64,000 bases of DNA from Pogonophryne albipinna (lineage: Eukaryota; Chordata; Actinopteri; Perciformes; Artedidraconidae). Position numbers and translations under genes: made by a program. Shown here piece by piece: positions 1 through 11,600 of this stretch (position 1 is its first letter; each line of letters opens with the position of its first letter). The notes below the pieces were generated by a model that had not been told where the DNA came from, did not search any database, and saw only the letters and a program-made list of their open reading frames with translations. The DNA is taken from assembly GCA_028583405.1 (NCBI GenBank), contig JAPTMU010000088.1, positions 62,001 through 126,000 on the forward strand. The letters run 5' to 3'.

Positions 1-240
1 TTCGCTGCGGAAACGTTGTAATTAAGGTGTCATTGCTTCAGGGTCACTGATTGAACATGATGTTCTTTGAAATCCACATCTAGTGTCTCTAATCATGTTT
101 TCATTGATCAGTTGTTCCGAGTTTAATAACGCTATAAACCCATTGGCCTTATTTTCTAATAGTTCTGTAGATTTTTATTTTATTAAGTTGAACATGTAGC
201 TTTTTACACTTTTATTGAATATCAAAGTATATGCAATTGG

Positions 241-1045
241 AGCAGAGTGGTGCAAGAATGAGTCCTAAAACCAATAAATTAGTCAGGATTTAACCCCTTC
301 CTGTTCCCTGTGCTGGAAGTCAATGTTTTTTTTGAGGTGTTTGTCTTTAGAAGCCTTAAATAAGGTCTGTGATTAACGCAAGCTTAAGAGATGTTCACGT
401 TATGTTCTACGGCGTAAAATACATCAGAAAATACGCCGCTAGTGAATCATCACAAAATCGGCGGTTGCTAATCAGTGACTAAATGAGACTAGTCATCACG
501 CCAAACATTAGCCGCCTTAGCTTAGCAGTCGCACAAGTAGCTTGTTTTTAGCATTACGTTAGTTTTTTGTTTCTGCCGATTGCATGTTACGGTCAAAAAT
601 CACAAGTAGTGTGTGTTAAAATGTCGAGATGATCTTGCTGAAAAAAAAAAAAAAGTATCATAAATGTATTTTCTGCCATATTCCGAAATATAACGGAAAA
701 ATCCCATTGCATTTTGTCGAGTGCGCCCTTGCTAAGCCAAACATTAGCCACCTTAGCTTAGCAGTTGCACAAGTAGCTTGTTTTTAGCATTACGTTAGCT
801 TTTTGTTTCTGCCGATTGCATGTTCCCATCAAAAGTAGTAGTGTGTTAATATGTAGACATGATCTTGCTGAGAAGAACAACTAAAAGTATCTCAAATGTG
901 TGTTAGGGACTAAGCTTATTTTCTGCCATATTCCGAAATGTAACGGAAACAATCCCATTGTATTTTGTCGAGTGAGCCCTTGCTAAGCTAACTTCAAAGG
1001 CGGTCTACAAAAAGACATAATCACTGCACCACTCTATTGTCTTTA
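241..1045 (+). repeat. Old dispersed repeat, copy 1, with internal tandem duplication
   Basis: This stretch shares several ordered blocks with 52255-52850: 'aatgagtcctaaaac', a 'gagatgttcac' block, 'acattagccgcctt', 'cccattgc...gag' and 'gcaccactctat'. Order and orientation are the same in both places, so they are diverged copies of one repeat. Inside this copy, 501-736 and 737-987 are a tandem duplication of about 240 bp; both halves run from 'ccaaacattagcc' to 'cccttgctaag'. No coding motif or terminal inverted repeat was found, so the class is unknown. Confidence 0.6.
501..987 (+). repeat. Two-copy tandem duplication (236 and 251 bp)
   Basis: Unit 1 is 501-736 and unit 2 is 737-987. They share 'ttagcttagcagt', 'gcacaagtagcttgttttta', 'tctgccgattgcatgtt', 'gatgatcttgctga' and 'ttctgccatattccgaaat'. 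They differ by scattered substitutions and a poly-A run present only in unit 1, so the duplication is not recent. Confidence 0.8.
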
Positions 1046-1953
1046 GTATTAACTTGAAGCACCTTTTGTACACAGCTAATTGTCTCCCACTCTATTGTTT
1101 GATCGAGCAGTGTCTTGATTGCTTGAGGGTCCAAGATAATACTTGGCATCTTGGAATTTAATTGCACACTCTAATAGTCATCGCTAATATTCAGCAGTTT
1201 CTTTAATAGAGAATAGCTGTATATATCTTTGCAGAGTGAGAGCTGCAGTGAAGGCGAGGACAGATAGATGGTATTTAAAACTACAAAGTGTTCTCTCGGT
1301 TGTCAAAGGTGTTTTGTGTTCCTCAGCGTGAAGCTTTTATTCAAAGGCTGGCCAAGTCTTTCTTTTCTTTGAGGTTTTTAATGCACTCCAGAGTCCACAT
1401 TAGAGGGTTTGCATGGTTTTTTTCAAATATCTATTTGTTCAATATTATTAAGGGCTAAAGTAAAAAGTATTATTATTCATTCTGCTGCAGATTTGCTCTC
1501 ATCATGTCCGTAGTGTTACCGTTTATTGTTGTATTCTACATTCCCAGCAGAGTGCTTAACACGAGAAAACACCAACATGACAAGTTGGCTACATCTGTTC
1601 CATGTGGTCTCAGCAGCTGGTGCTGTTCATATTCTGTCGGGTTCTCCATCTTCTGATTTATGTATGAAAACAGAACAGAAATCAGTGTGGGTCCAAGCAG
1701 ATTTTTAGTGGGTAAGTCTTGTGATTTTCAATTTTATTATTTTGCGTGATATACAGCGTCCTGCTGCTGTAAATACTCCCTCGAGCACCAAATCTGCACC
1801 TGAAGAAACTCCCATGGGGCCAGCTGTTATAAGAACAATTGTTGCATTTTCCACAGACTTGGTCGGAGGTATTATATTTTCCGGTCTTCCGGCGATATTT
1901 TAGGAATGCCTTGAGGGAATTTCAATCAATTTGGATCAAACGTCCCTTTGGAT
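1046..1953. other. No feature recognised
   Basis: AT-rich sequence with only short open frames that lack recognisable domains. I see no exon, RNA gene or element terminus. Confidence 0.5.
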
Positions 1954-2330
1954 TTAAAGGTGGGGTAGGTACTTTTGGAGAAACCAGCTCGAGTGCGCTA
2001 GAATTTGAAAATACACAACCGGAAAAAATCTGCCACTTCCTTACAGAAACCCCTCCTCCAACACACACGAACGCGCACATGACCAATGAGAGCACGAGAT
2101 AAGTTTGTGCACAGATGGAAGGCTGACAGGCAGGTAGGCCATCCAGTTATTTTAGCCGGGCCGGCTCAGATGATTGGTCGTGCTTTTTACAACGCCACGG
2201 CTTCCACAGATGACATTTTTTCAAAGCACTTAAGATATTCATTGCTATCGGGATGTTAAGAGCATTCCATGGAATATAACAAAAAGTGTATCTCGAGCCG
2301 GATTCTCAAACTTACCTACCCCACCGTTAA
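1954..2330 (+). mobile_element. Short non-autonomous TTAA element (MITE), family T1, copy 1
   Basis: The left end reads TTAAAGGTGGGGTAGGTA and the right end TTACCTACCCCACCGTTAA, giving an inverted terminal repeat of about 17 bp flanked by TTAA. The interior has no coding capacity. A second copy lies inverted at 3277-3644 and a partial one at 57325-57585; all share the block from 'ctcgagtgcgctagaatttg' (antisense in the others) through 'ggaagccgtgg'. TTAA targets would fit a piggyBac-type element, but the termini do not begin with the usual CCC, so the superfamily is left open. Confidence 0.75.
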
Positions 2331-3276
2331 TCGTTCCCATCCCTAGTATCAACTCCTTTTCTCTGACTTGCTCAAACAGAAATATGGTGTTTGAGTGACA
2401 TATGGATACTGTGATGGGATTGACACCTGGGGAGGAAACATCTGATAACTCCTGAACTCTAATTTCACAGGTTCTGTACTGTAGACAAACAGCAGCAGTT
2501 TGCAAGAATAACCGTCAGACTGTATACACAATCTCCACCAGTATAGCTGGGAAGGATTAAGGGAGGCTTAAAGGCCAGATGGTTAGACTGAAGTCAAAAG
2601 GTTAATAAGGTATAAGGATAAAGGGTGTCGTATACTGGAAAGATTGGAAAAACCCCTTGAGATTTCGTGTGATAACGTGCGGCTTTGTTACAGTGTTGGT
2701 TAACGTCACAAACTGAAGAGATGCAAGCTATTTTAACACAAGTAAAATTGTATATTGATACTCTGAGGTGACTTTGATTAAACGAAAGCATTTATTAAAT
2801 CTTCTGCAGTTGCACAAGTTGGAACAAATAACACATTTCCATTATTTTGACAATTAGTGCGATTACGATTTAGAATGGATAAATAGTTTTTTTAATCATC
2901 TTTCTCAACCTTAATGAAAATACATTGAAATGATCATGGCGAGTTTCTTTCGTTTTTTACAATTCATGTCATTTTGCCATAAAATCGATTACATTTCAAC
3001 TAAATGTGCAGCCTTATGGGTTATGGCAATGAAATTGACCCAACTCATTAACTTGTTTAAGAGTTTTTTTAAATACAGATAAAGGCATAGATGAATTTTA
3101 TGGTGAAGTTGCAGTTTGCATCTATTTCCTTCCAAAATGTCAATATGTAAGCATTTTCCCCTATTAGAGATTGGTTTGAACTTGTCATGTTAGCATACAC
3201 ATTTTGTGGGAGTTGTGGCCAATAAGGACACGTTCATGAGGTCGTCTATGAACACCAAATCATTGTACATTTATCC
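2331..3276. other. No feature recognised between inverted MITE copies
   Basis: About 0.95 kb of AT-rich DNA between the two opposed T1 elements. Short frames only; nothing recognisable. Confidence 0.5.
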
Positions 3277-3644
3277 TTAAAGGTACGGTATGTAATTCAC
3301 TTCAGAAACACTTGTTGTTATATTCCATGGAATGCTCTTAACATCCCGATAGCAATGAATACATTAAATGCTTTGACAATAAATAAATACAAAAATGTCA
3401 TCTGTGGAAGCCGTGGCGCTGTAAAAAGCACGACCAATCAACTGGATGGCCTACCTGCCTGTCAGCCTTCCATCTGTGCACAAACGTATCTCGTGCCCTC
3501 ATTGGTCATGTGCACGTTCGTGTGTGTTGGAGGAGGGGCTCTGTGAGGAAGTCTGAAGGAAGGGGCAGATTTTTTCCAGCTGTGTATTTTCAAATTCTAG
3601 CGCACTCGAGCTGGTTTCTCCAAAATTACCTACCCCACCTTTAA
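3277..3644 (-). mobile_element. Short non-autonomous TTAA element, family T1, copy 2 (inverted)
   Basis: This is the reverse complement of 1954-2330: 'tattccatggaatgctctta', 'gtcatctgtggaagccgtgg', 'gcctacctgcctgtcagcct' and 'acctaccccacctttaa' all occur in mirrored order. TTAA lies at both ends (3277-3280 and 3641-3644). Relative to copy 1 it lacks the 'ccgggccggctcag' segment and has a small insertion near the middle. The two copies form a 1.7-kb inverted pair. Confidence 0.75.
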
Positions 3645-3793
3645 TCGAATAATTTTTTTTGGGAGGTGTGCCTCAGTTGATTACATATGATCAAATGGAA
3701 TAATTCAATGTATACGACAGTGCCATAGCTTAGTGTGTTAGGTCTAAAGGTGTGTTTGCTCCTCTCACCTGTCCCTCACAGCGGGCAGAGCTG

Positions 3794-3858
3794 CAGCTGA
3801 TCTCTCTCTCGCGTCCGGTTATACTTCACTCGCGTTTATGTCCAAATCCATCAGATCT
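3794..3858 (+). repeat. Block shared with the hAT element at 13513-14280
   Basis: About 65 bp from 'cagctgatctctctctcgcg' to 'catcagatct' match 14014-14082 almost base for base. It sits just upstream of the hAT transposase remnant at 3879-4047, so both are probably parts of one internally deleted hAT element whose termini I could not define. Confidence 0.65.
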
Positions 3859-3878
3859 AGCTAGTTCTAGCCAATGAT

Positions 3879-4047
3879 ATGGCTGCTGCCCCTCCCTACA
3901 CGCAGACCACGCAGACTCAAACCTCATCTTATGCCCACATTCCAGCTGAGAGGGTCTTCTCTACAGCTGGCCTGATTGTGAATCGTCTCTGCACCCGCCT
4001 CTCCCCTGAGTGACATGCTCATATTCTTAAACAAGAATGAGTATTGA
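3879..4047 (+). pseudogene. hAT transposase C-terminal remnant (frameshifted)
   Basis: Read from 3879, the frame gives IPAERVFSTAGLIVNRL followed by CTRLSPE. This is the signature of the C-terminal hAT dimerisation region (ER-x-FS-x-AG ... R-x-RLSP). A TGA then falls at 4011-4013. After a one-base shift the expected ending MLIFLNKNEY and a stop at 4047 appear, so the tail is intact except for one frameshift. Only about 55 codons remain of a transposase normally several hundred residues long; no BED finger or catalytic region lies upstream. This is a dead fragment of a cut-and-paste transposase. Family assignment is strong; the exact lineage is not determined. Confidence 0.8.
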
Positions 4048-4305
4048 ATAGCTGCATTCTGTGCATAGGCCCTGTTATCGGTTGTTGATCTCTGTTGTAA
4101 TAGGGTTACGTTACCCTAACCCGTTATGTTGTTCGTGTCTGATCCCTCTTTCATTTAAAAACCAAGTTATGATTTAAGCATGAAAGCTGTAGGCCTATAG
4201 CTGTCAACTGTTCAAACTGTGATCACCAGTTCAATACATTTGACAAATTCGACTTGGTTTCTATAATTATTTGAACATGTACACCTAACCCTTTTTTATA
4301 GGATA

Positions 4306-4500
4306 TTACATTACATGTCACTTGTTAGACGCTTTTATCCAAAGAGACTAACATACTCAATACTGTGGACAATCCCGACAGGAGCAATTTGGGGTGAATT
4401 GTCTCAGGGACACAACGACATGCTGACTGCAGTGGGGTTTGAACCTGTGACCCCCTGATCCGAACACCAACGCACAACCCACTGCACCACATGCCTCCCG
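4306..4500 (-). repeat. tRNA-derived SINE, copy 1 of 4
   Basis: On the minus strand the unit starts 'gggaggcatgtggtgcagtg'. It has an A-box-like TGGTGCAGTGGG and a B-box-like GGTTCAAACCC, the two internal RNA polymerase III promoter elements of a tRNA head. The body 'catgtcgttgtgtccctgag' and the tail 'ctttggataaaagcgtct', ending 'acatgtaatgtaa', follow. The tail is widespread in fish genomes. The same unit recurs at 29275, 53239 and 62410, always in this orientation. Confidence 0.75.
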
Positions 4501-6377
4501 GATATGTACATTTCGGTTAATCGCTTAACCGTTCTTTTGGGGGTCGAATATTCAAATATGCATTTGCTTTCAAATTCCCATCCCTAGTTGATACACACAT
4601 ATTCATCAAGTAAAATAACGAGTCTAGGAATACAGACCCCAGAGGCCTTCATCAGCAGTTCAGTATTGATGTCTGGATTTGTGTAATGTTATATATTTCA
4701 CTGTCATTTAAGCTCTGCTCTGCCGTGTCTCCTCATTATAAAATCTGCTAGTTCGTGTTGTTTATGCTCTGCGTGTTGCTTTGTCCATTTACTGTCTTGC
4801 AGAAAGTAAAAAGAGAATAGTGGAGACAGTGATTTGCTATCTGTTCAAATTTCAATTTTCCACCCCAGCGGAGAGTTGTTCCACATGATGGAGAATGGAA
4901 ATGCTGTTGTCGGAGAAAAAAACCATTGGAAAGCTATTTCAAGTTGATGAGTTTTAAATAACTTCTGTAAATATACACTTTTAATCCACCAGTACTTTGT
5001 TTTATTTATACAGATGTGGTTAATTAAGTTTTGCAATTATACTTAATGGGTTGTATTGATTTAGTTGAAGAGGACAGAGTTTTTGAACATCATTGAACAT
5101 GCTGAATATGAAGCAACAACACATGTAACTTAGATTAAAGGGTCTCTTATCTGTTTTCAAGGCTTATTCTGTATTTTTGCTTTTAAAAAGCCCTCAAAAA
5201 CAACCCCTTAATACTGCTATTCTAAATTCTCCCGGCGTCCACTCCAACCACTGCTGTCTTCCTCAAATTGTTTCAAACTTAAAACCTTAGTGTTTCAAAG
5301 GCATCCACACACTCATAGCTGCAGGCCATGGTCCACTTCCTACGTTCGGGGCAATGTTCTTCATTCTGCTGAAGCTGCTCAGGCCATCAATCCACCTATT
5401 GTCAAGACTTCTCCTTTCTGCCTCATCAATCATGAAATGAACTTCTCACTCCAGTAGAAAACCTCAGAATTCCCTTCCAATCTTCAGTGGGGGCGGAAAA
5501 ACCTTCTTTCTTTTTTCAAGAAGTATAGTACTGCAAGTCATTTTTCTCCACACCTCCTCTTCTCTGCACTCCTCTCCTGTCTCCTCGCCTCTCAGAGATC
5601 ATGTGTAAGCCGCGGGAAATCTATTAAGGCACAGTAGTTTGACCCTTAACCTCTGATCCTCTCCAATGTTTGAGTGTGTGTGTTTCTGCATGTGTGTGAG
5701 TGTATCTGTGTGTGTTCTATTTATATAACAAGTCTTTTATGAAAAGGTTTCAATAATAAGGGAGTTTCTGTGATTGTTTTTGGACGTTAGGCTTATATAT
5801 CTCACCCTTTTTTGTGCTGTAAAATGCAATGCCAGTGGACGTGGTCATAAAAACTGCCTCTGTGGGAAAATACTTATTAAGTCGTTAGAAGCCTTCTGTG
5901 TGGGATAAAAGGGCTTTCCCGATTATTAAGCTTTATTTGATTTTAGTTACCGTCCATTTCTGTTCATTTAATGCCACACAGTGGTGATGCTGGGTTTACA
6001 GCTAGATCCAAATCCATTATGATCCAGGGCGATCATTAAATGCATGCGGCAGATTGCAAAGTAGTGTCAATTAATCTTCAAGTATTTCGTTCCACCTCAC
6101 CCGGCTGCACAGATTCATTTAAAATAACTTGTTCTAAAACGGTGTAGGCTGAGCTAATGTAAGACACTTTGTTGAAGTAGCCTTTTTTGGGTCATTAAGG
6201 TGCAGGCAGCATTTATCTGGAGATAAACGGTACATTTGCTCCAATGTAACGTTTCCTATAGATGTTGTTACACAATGCTTTTAGAGCACACTCTCCACTA
6301 TAAATAAAGATAATTGGCATTGGCTCCTCTCCGTCTCCTTCTGGCTTTCAGGAAGCACCAAATATGAACTTATAAGA
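4501..6377. other. No feature recognised
   Basis: Includes a TTAAAGGGTCTC motif at about 5137 that could be a decayed element end. A C/T-rich stretch runs from 5220 to 5620. No exon with a recognisable domain was found on either strand. Confidence 0.5.
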
Positions 6378-7459
6378 CAGGGGTGGGGAACCTTTTTCCT
6401 CTCAAGGGCCATTTCAATGTTTTCAACATCCTCCGAGGGCCGTACAAATTATTGACCTCTGCTTAAAAATACTAAAATCACAGCCCATTCATTTCACCTT
6501 TCTTTCATGCTGTGCAAAGAAAGAGCAACCTCTTAATCCAGATATCTTACCATGACTCGCGCACGCACGTGCACGGTTGTGGCATGACCACCCAAACAGA
6601 AAGATATGGACACAAGATGTGTGCAAATGTATTTAGACTCCTATCCACGTGAACATAATTTAAGTGGGGGGGGACCTAACCTCCTCTAGGGGGGTCCGGG
6701 GGCATGCTCCCCAGGAAGATTTTTTTTTTAAATGTTGAAGTTAAAAGCATCAATCTGGTGCACTTTGAGAGCAACATTAGGAGATCTATGGATACATCTC
6801 TCAACATCCATATGAAACAGAACTGGAAGCAGATTTTCTTTTTCTTTATGGATATTTTACAAATCAATCCCCTTTTTAAAGTGTATTCTTCTTTATTAAT
6901 AACAACTTTTTTTTACTGTCATATAGTATTTTATACCTGTTTACTTTATTCTCTTATTTTTTTATAACTATAATGATCATATAAAGATGTGCCTTTACCT
7001 CACTGGTTGTAGAAAAAGCTTCTTATATTCGTTAGCATAGCTAGCTAACCAGATGCTAATAACAACAAAGTTATTGACTGTATGATCAGTATGACAGATG
7101 AACAGATCGCCACTGGGCTTTCAACTAAAGACACAGCCACGCATAAACTGCAGCATGTGTACAGCTCCTTATGGGTACAGCTTGGAAGTGCCAGAGCGGA
7201 GCTGCGTTCTGGTGCTCTCCGTCAGAACTGCACCCCTGTCAGACGAGACATACCACGTGATGACACGTTAGGCTTGTGTTGTGTTCAAGGACCGTGACCT
7301 TGCCCAGGAAAAACCGGTACTCACTTGTTTTATTATTTTGCGGTCTAGATTTCTTTAATTTTTTTCTTTTTTGCGTGTGTTTATAAATTACCTCGAGGGT
7401 TACACCAAATGGTATCGCGGGCCGTATACGGCCCGGGGGCCGGAGGTTCCCCACCTCTG
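6378..7459. mobile_element. Non-autonomous hAT element, TSD TTATAAGA
   Basis: The left terminus is CAGGGGTGGGGAACCTTTTT and the right terminus, read inward on the other strand, is CAGAGGTGGGGAACCTCCGG. An exact 8-bp duplication TTATAAGA flanks it at 6370-6377 and 7460-7467, which is diagnostic of hAT insertion. The subterminal sequence is rich in GGGCC. The 1082-bp interior has only short frames and no transposase motif, so it must have depended on a partner. A segment near 6660-6690 ('acctaacctcctctag') recurs inverted at 58388-58425. Confidence 0.9.
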
Positions 7460-7765
7460 TTATAAGAGCTGCAACCAAAAAACCTGCACAACAACAACTC
7501 TTATATTTCTTTCACATTGAATCCTACTGCTCTGGAAGTTACTTTGTATAACCAGCTTAATAAAGCTTGCTGCTAATTCTTTAAAACCCCCTTGATCGTG
7601 GGATCTAACACATATGCAAAATGACAGCCGGCAGCTCAAATGAACACAGTCATGTAATTATGTAATATTACGCCAATAAATATATAATTAACGTGATTAA
7701 AGCTTGAGTGTGAAAAAAAAATCAATGACTCACCTGCAGACATATTCAAATTGTACAAAAGGTGG
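7460..7765. other. No feature recognised
   Basis: Short AT-rich stretch between the hAT element and a SINE fragment. Nothing recognisable. Confidence 0.5.
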
Positions 7766-7990
7766 CAGTATTCAGTAGGGACTTGGCTTGGGAACTGTAG
7801 GGTCGCTGGTTCAAGTCCCAATTGGACTGAGAGGCGCAAGTTCGCCTACTGGCAAATGCTGAGGTGTCCTTGAGTGCTCCTTTACGTCGGAAACTATATG
7901 GGTCAGTGCATATCTGTATGCATGTCTGTATTTTTAATACTGTTTGTTGAATCCACACATTACAAATACAGACTCCCCTTGCGGATAAAT
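7766..7990 (+). repeat. Probable tRNA-derived SINE fragment
   Basis: GGTTCAAGTCC at 7808-7818 is a good match to a polymerase III B box. The following 'gaggtgtccttgagtg' resembles the body that follows tRNA heads in many fish SINEs. The A box region is poor and no clear 3' end or duplication was found, so the borders are approximate. A functional tRNA is excluded because there is no cloverleaf-length unit with matched acceptor ends. Confidence 0.45.
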
Positions 7991-9747
7991 AATTGGTCAT
8001 CTTCATCTTTAATCAGACATGAATATACTCGTGTGCAGGACAATATTCCCATTTTGCTTTAAATATGGCTACATCAAATATGAAGTTGCATTACATCTGT
8101 ACGGGACAACAGAGGCTATATCAGTGCTACAATACGAACATCATTTGAATATTCATGAACATTTTCTGTTTCATATTCCCATCTCCCATGTCAGAGAAGG
8201 TTTTACAAGAACTCAGACAAATGACATTATTTAGGGTATTAAAAGACCGAGACATAGCCATATGAAGAAGAACACACATGTGTGTCTCCTCAGTTGTGAC
8301 ACTTATCTGGAATACATTTCCCTCAAAGCGTGCAGGAACAATGGATGAGATTGTGACGTGCGGCTGTCGGGGTGAAATAAGAAGCTTTCAGAACAACTGA
8401 GTCCTCTGAGCCTTTTGTTGCAAAGTATCGACGGCAAAATAAATGTTAGTCGATATCTGTTTTGAAACAAAGCACTGTCTTTTTTTCCTCCACCATAATG
8501 GAGTGGTCCTACTTCCAAAGTAAATAGTTTTGCGTAATGCTTTTGGAAGACACACACCTTTCAGCCTGAGAAACGACTGTTGTCTTATCTCTAAGAAAAG
8601 AACGCAACACAATAAAATGCCTCGGTCACTGCACCCGTCATCGTCTGGTTAGAGAGCTTTTTTATCCTGCTGCTTTTTCGGTAAGTGTTTGATACAAAAG
8701 CAGATATCTTTACCCCTGTTGTTTTTTTATTGGTAAAGATTTAGAGCCCCACTGATGGCCGCGTGTTGTGTTTTGCTTCAAATCAGATGAAAAGCCTCCT
8801 GCTTCTCTTCGCACAGCAGGTGTCCTGTATTTGCAACATTGTGATCTTTGCCGGCTTGTAGACAGGCGTACATGTTTTCTACTTCGCTGACATTTCTAGT
8901 GCTTCTTCAAAGTGTGTGTAGCATAGCGATCACGCCTCAGGATTAACACTGTTGCGCTAATGCGTCCCTCGGCTGCATGGCTGTGATCATGCAAATACTT
9001 CACTTGTCATGTGAGGCAAATCAGGAAGTTACCATCAGCAGACAAATGCCTCCACATGAAATCTTCTCTCTGTACAAATTGTCTGCCAAGTACGGCGTCT
9101 TTGATCAGGCGTATCTCGTAGCGTTCCAGGAAGCTTCCGCTGCGGGACGGCCCACTGGGACTCTGCCCTCAAGACAGGAGGAATTAGTCTTGACTTATCT
9201 CGCACTCACAGCCACGCTGGATCATCTTATCTGAGCAGCTCTGTGTTTAAGAACAGTCTTGTGATTTTTTGCTCACCCCTGCTGAAAGGCTTGCAAGTAG
9301 GAAGTATCCGGGAGCGCGCCGCATTATCTTAAAAATAGGGATTAAGGATTGAGAAGTCTCTCTTTGGTATTGTTCTTCCACATGAATGTCTTTTTGAAGC
9401 ATTGAAGATGTTTCTTTTGGCGGGTTTGGCGCTGTTACAGTATAGAAAAAGCTGAAGTGCTCATTTTAAAACAGACGGTGTGAAGATGAACTTCCCAGCA
9501 AAGGCACTGAAGACATTATGTAGAGACTGATTGTAGGACACTTATTTTTTCAAGTGTTCTGCCATTGTGATTATGTTAAAGTCCTTCAAAAGCTTCTGGT
9601 GTATCATATGACATTACACTTTGATAAGTCCACAGATGTTTGGGCTTTTGATGGTTTGGGCTTTTCCCCTTACTTCTAATTAGAGAGACAGGACTGTGTT
9701 TCAGCTTACAATTATATTTTAGATCACCTTTTTTCACATTGACTAAA
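7991..9747. other. No gene recognised; one GC-richer block at 8930-9240
   Basis: Mostly featureless. At 8930-9240 the sequence becomes less AT-rich and more complex, with an octamer ATGCAAAT at about 8989 and an 85-codon frame from 8977. The frame shows no domain I know and no convincing splice context; a conserved regulatory element is as likely as an exon. Confidence 0.4.
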
Positions 9748-9780
9748 CGTTTTTTCCCCAGTTTGGTGTGAAATAAGTAC
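9748..9780 (+). repeat. Direct repeat flanking the 33-bp array, left copy
   Basis: 'gtttggtgtgaaataagtac' immediately abuts the array. The same sequence with few changes occurs at 11251-11280 ('gtttggtgcgaaataagtac'), beyond the array and the SINE. The pair brackets a 1.47-kb interval and may be a target duplication or a remnant of local duplication. Confidence 0.7.
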
Positions 9781-10672
9781 AATGCTATTTACACCCGGGT
9801 GTCCGTAGCTAACAATGCTATTTACACCCGGGTGTCCGTAGCTAACAATGCTATTTACACCCGGGTGTCCGTAGCTAACAATGCTATTTACACCTGGGTT
9901 GTTAGCTATGGACACCCGGGTGTAAATAGCATTGTTAGCTACGGACACCCGGGTGTAAATAGCATTGTTAGCTGCGGGCACCCGGGTGTAAGCTCATTGT
10001 TAGCTGCGGGCACCCGGGTGTAAATAGCATTGTTACTGTAGCTGCGGGCACCCGGGTGTAAATAGCACTGTTAGCTATGGACACCCGGGTGTAAATAGCA
10101 TTGTTAGCTATGGACACCCGGGTGTAAATAGCATTGTTAGCTATGGACACCCGGGTGTAAATAGCATTGTTACTGTAGCTGCGGGCACCCGGGTGTAAAT
10201 AGCACTGTTAGCTATGGACACCCGGGTGTAAATAGCATTGTTAGCTATGGACACCCGGGTGTAAATAGCATTGTTACTGTAGCTGCGGGCACCCGGGTGT
10301 AAATAGCACTGTTAGCTATGGACACCCGGGTGTAAATAGCATTGTTAGCTATGGACACCCGGGTGTAAATAGCATTGTTAGCTATGGACACCCGGGTGTA
10401 AATAGCATTGTTAGCTACGGACACCCGGGTGTAAATAGCATTGTTAGCTATGGACACCCGGGTGTAAATAGCATTGTTAGCTGCGGGCACCCGGGTGTAA
10501 ATAGCACTGTTAGCTATGGACACCCGGGTGTAAATAGCATTGTTAGCTATGGACACCCGGGTGTAAATAGCATTGTTAGCTGCGGGCACCCGGGTGTAAA
10601 TAGCACTGTTAGCTATGGACACCCGGGTGTAAATAGCATTGTTCGCTATGGACACCCGGGTGTAAATAGCAT
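9781..10672. repeat. 33-bp minisatellite with internal inversion (about 27 copies)
   Basis: The unit is 33 bp and contains the perfect palindrome ACACCCGGGTGT. About 3.6 copies run forward (9781-9898). At the junction 'acctgggttgttagc' the orientation flips and about 23 copies run in reverse to 10672. Two monomer types alternate: one with 'ctatggac' and one with 'ctgcgggc'. A 6-bp insertion 'actgta' marks higher-order units at about 10034, 10172 and 10276. Because 33 is a multiple of three, frames stay open across the array (for example a 136-codon minus frame at 10245-10655), but these are periodicity artefacts. Confidence 0.95.
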
Positions 10673-10734
10673 CTGCCTATTTTTAATCATCTTTTTACAC
10701 ATTGACTCTATGAATTGGGCAGCTATGAGTCAAG

Positions 10735-11030
10735 ACGTAGAGCAAGTTGTCCACCGACCTTTATATCAGTGGTCCTATCCCTACTCCAGTCTACGTATCA
10801 ATGTTTTGTTGGGCAAGTGACTGAACCCCATATTGCTCCTGAAGGCACCGCCATCGGTGTGTGAATGTGTGTGAATGAGTGTGAATGAGCATTAGATAAG
10901 ATGATGAGCAGTTTGCCAGCCCTGCCATTAGTGTATGAATTTGTGTGAATGGGTAAATGTAGCGTAAATGCATTTTGAATGGTCATAAGATATGAAAAGC
11001 TCTATATTAATGCAAGTCCATTTACTATTA
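10735..11030 (+). repeat. tRNA-derived SINE, fish type
   Basis: 'atccctactccagtctacgt', 'gggcaagtgactgaacccca', 'tattgctcctgaaggc', 'gccatcggtgtgtgaatgtg' and the ending 'tatattaatgcaagtccatt' follow the order of a SINE body that is very common in percomorph fish. The tRNA-like head is degraded (B-box region 'gtggtcctatccc'). It lies directly after the 33-bp array. Confidence 0.65.
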
Positions 11031-11250
11031 CAAAGCCTTTAGATAATTCCACCTGACTCTGCAGTTCTACTAAAATGTTTGAGCTCAGTTATTTGGTTCC
11101 CTGATCAAAACCTCCCGTTGGATTTCACTATCACCATTATACTGTTGCTTCTGTCCCAGAAAGCAGATATTTTTGTGAAAACATCTAACAACTAACTATA
11201 CAATACTTACTCAGCAGACAGGAGACAACTAACGGTTGAAAAATTCAAAA

Positions 11251-11280
11251 TGTTTTCCCGGTTTGGTGCGAAATAAGTAC
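11251..11280 (+). repeat. Direct repeat flanking the 33-bp array, right copy
   Basis: Matches 9748-9780 through 'gtttggtgcgaaataagtac'; see the left copy. Confidence 0.7.
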
Positions 11281-11352
11281 ATTTTTCTATAAGATGTAGG
11301 GGAAAAAAAGATTTATCTAAGAATCAAGATTAAAACTTTCAGAATGTATTCA

Positions 11353-11390
11353 CAACTTCCAAAAACAACTTCCAAAAACAACTTCCAAAA
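11353..11390 (+). repeat. Three copies of a 13-bp tandem repeat
   Basis: 'caacttccaaaaa' is repeated three times with no spacing. The surrounding 11281-11592 otherwise shows nothing. Confidence 0.8.
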
Positions 11391-11600
11391 TAAAATAGAA
11401 GCTGGCTAATGCAACTGATGGACAGTAATTGTCCACAACAACCTCAAAGTTGTATCGGGTATTATTGGATTTATTGAAAAATCACACAAAATACTTGTTT
11501 TAAAAGTTTATTTTTGTAATTTCCATTTATTTGAGAAATAAAAACGCAGATGGTCTAAACGTATCGATGTTATTTCTAGACCATATTTTATTGTGTAGAT

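Noticed and set aside
7790..7865. Functional tRNA gene
   Set aside because: A B-box match exists but the A box is poor and no paired acceptor ends are visible; fits a SINE fragment.
8977..9234. 85-codon frame as a gene
   Set aside because: No recognisable domain; non-coding function equally likely.
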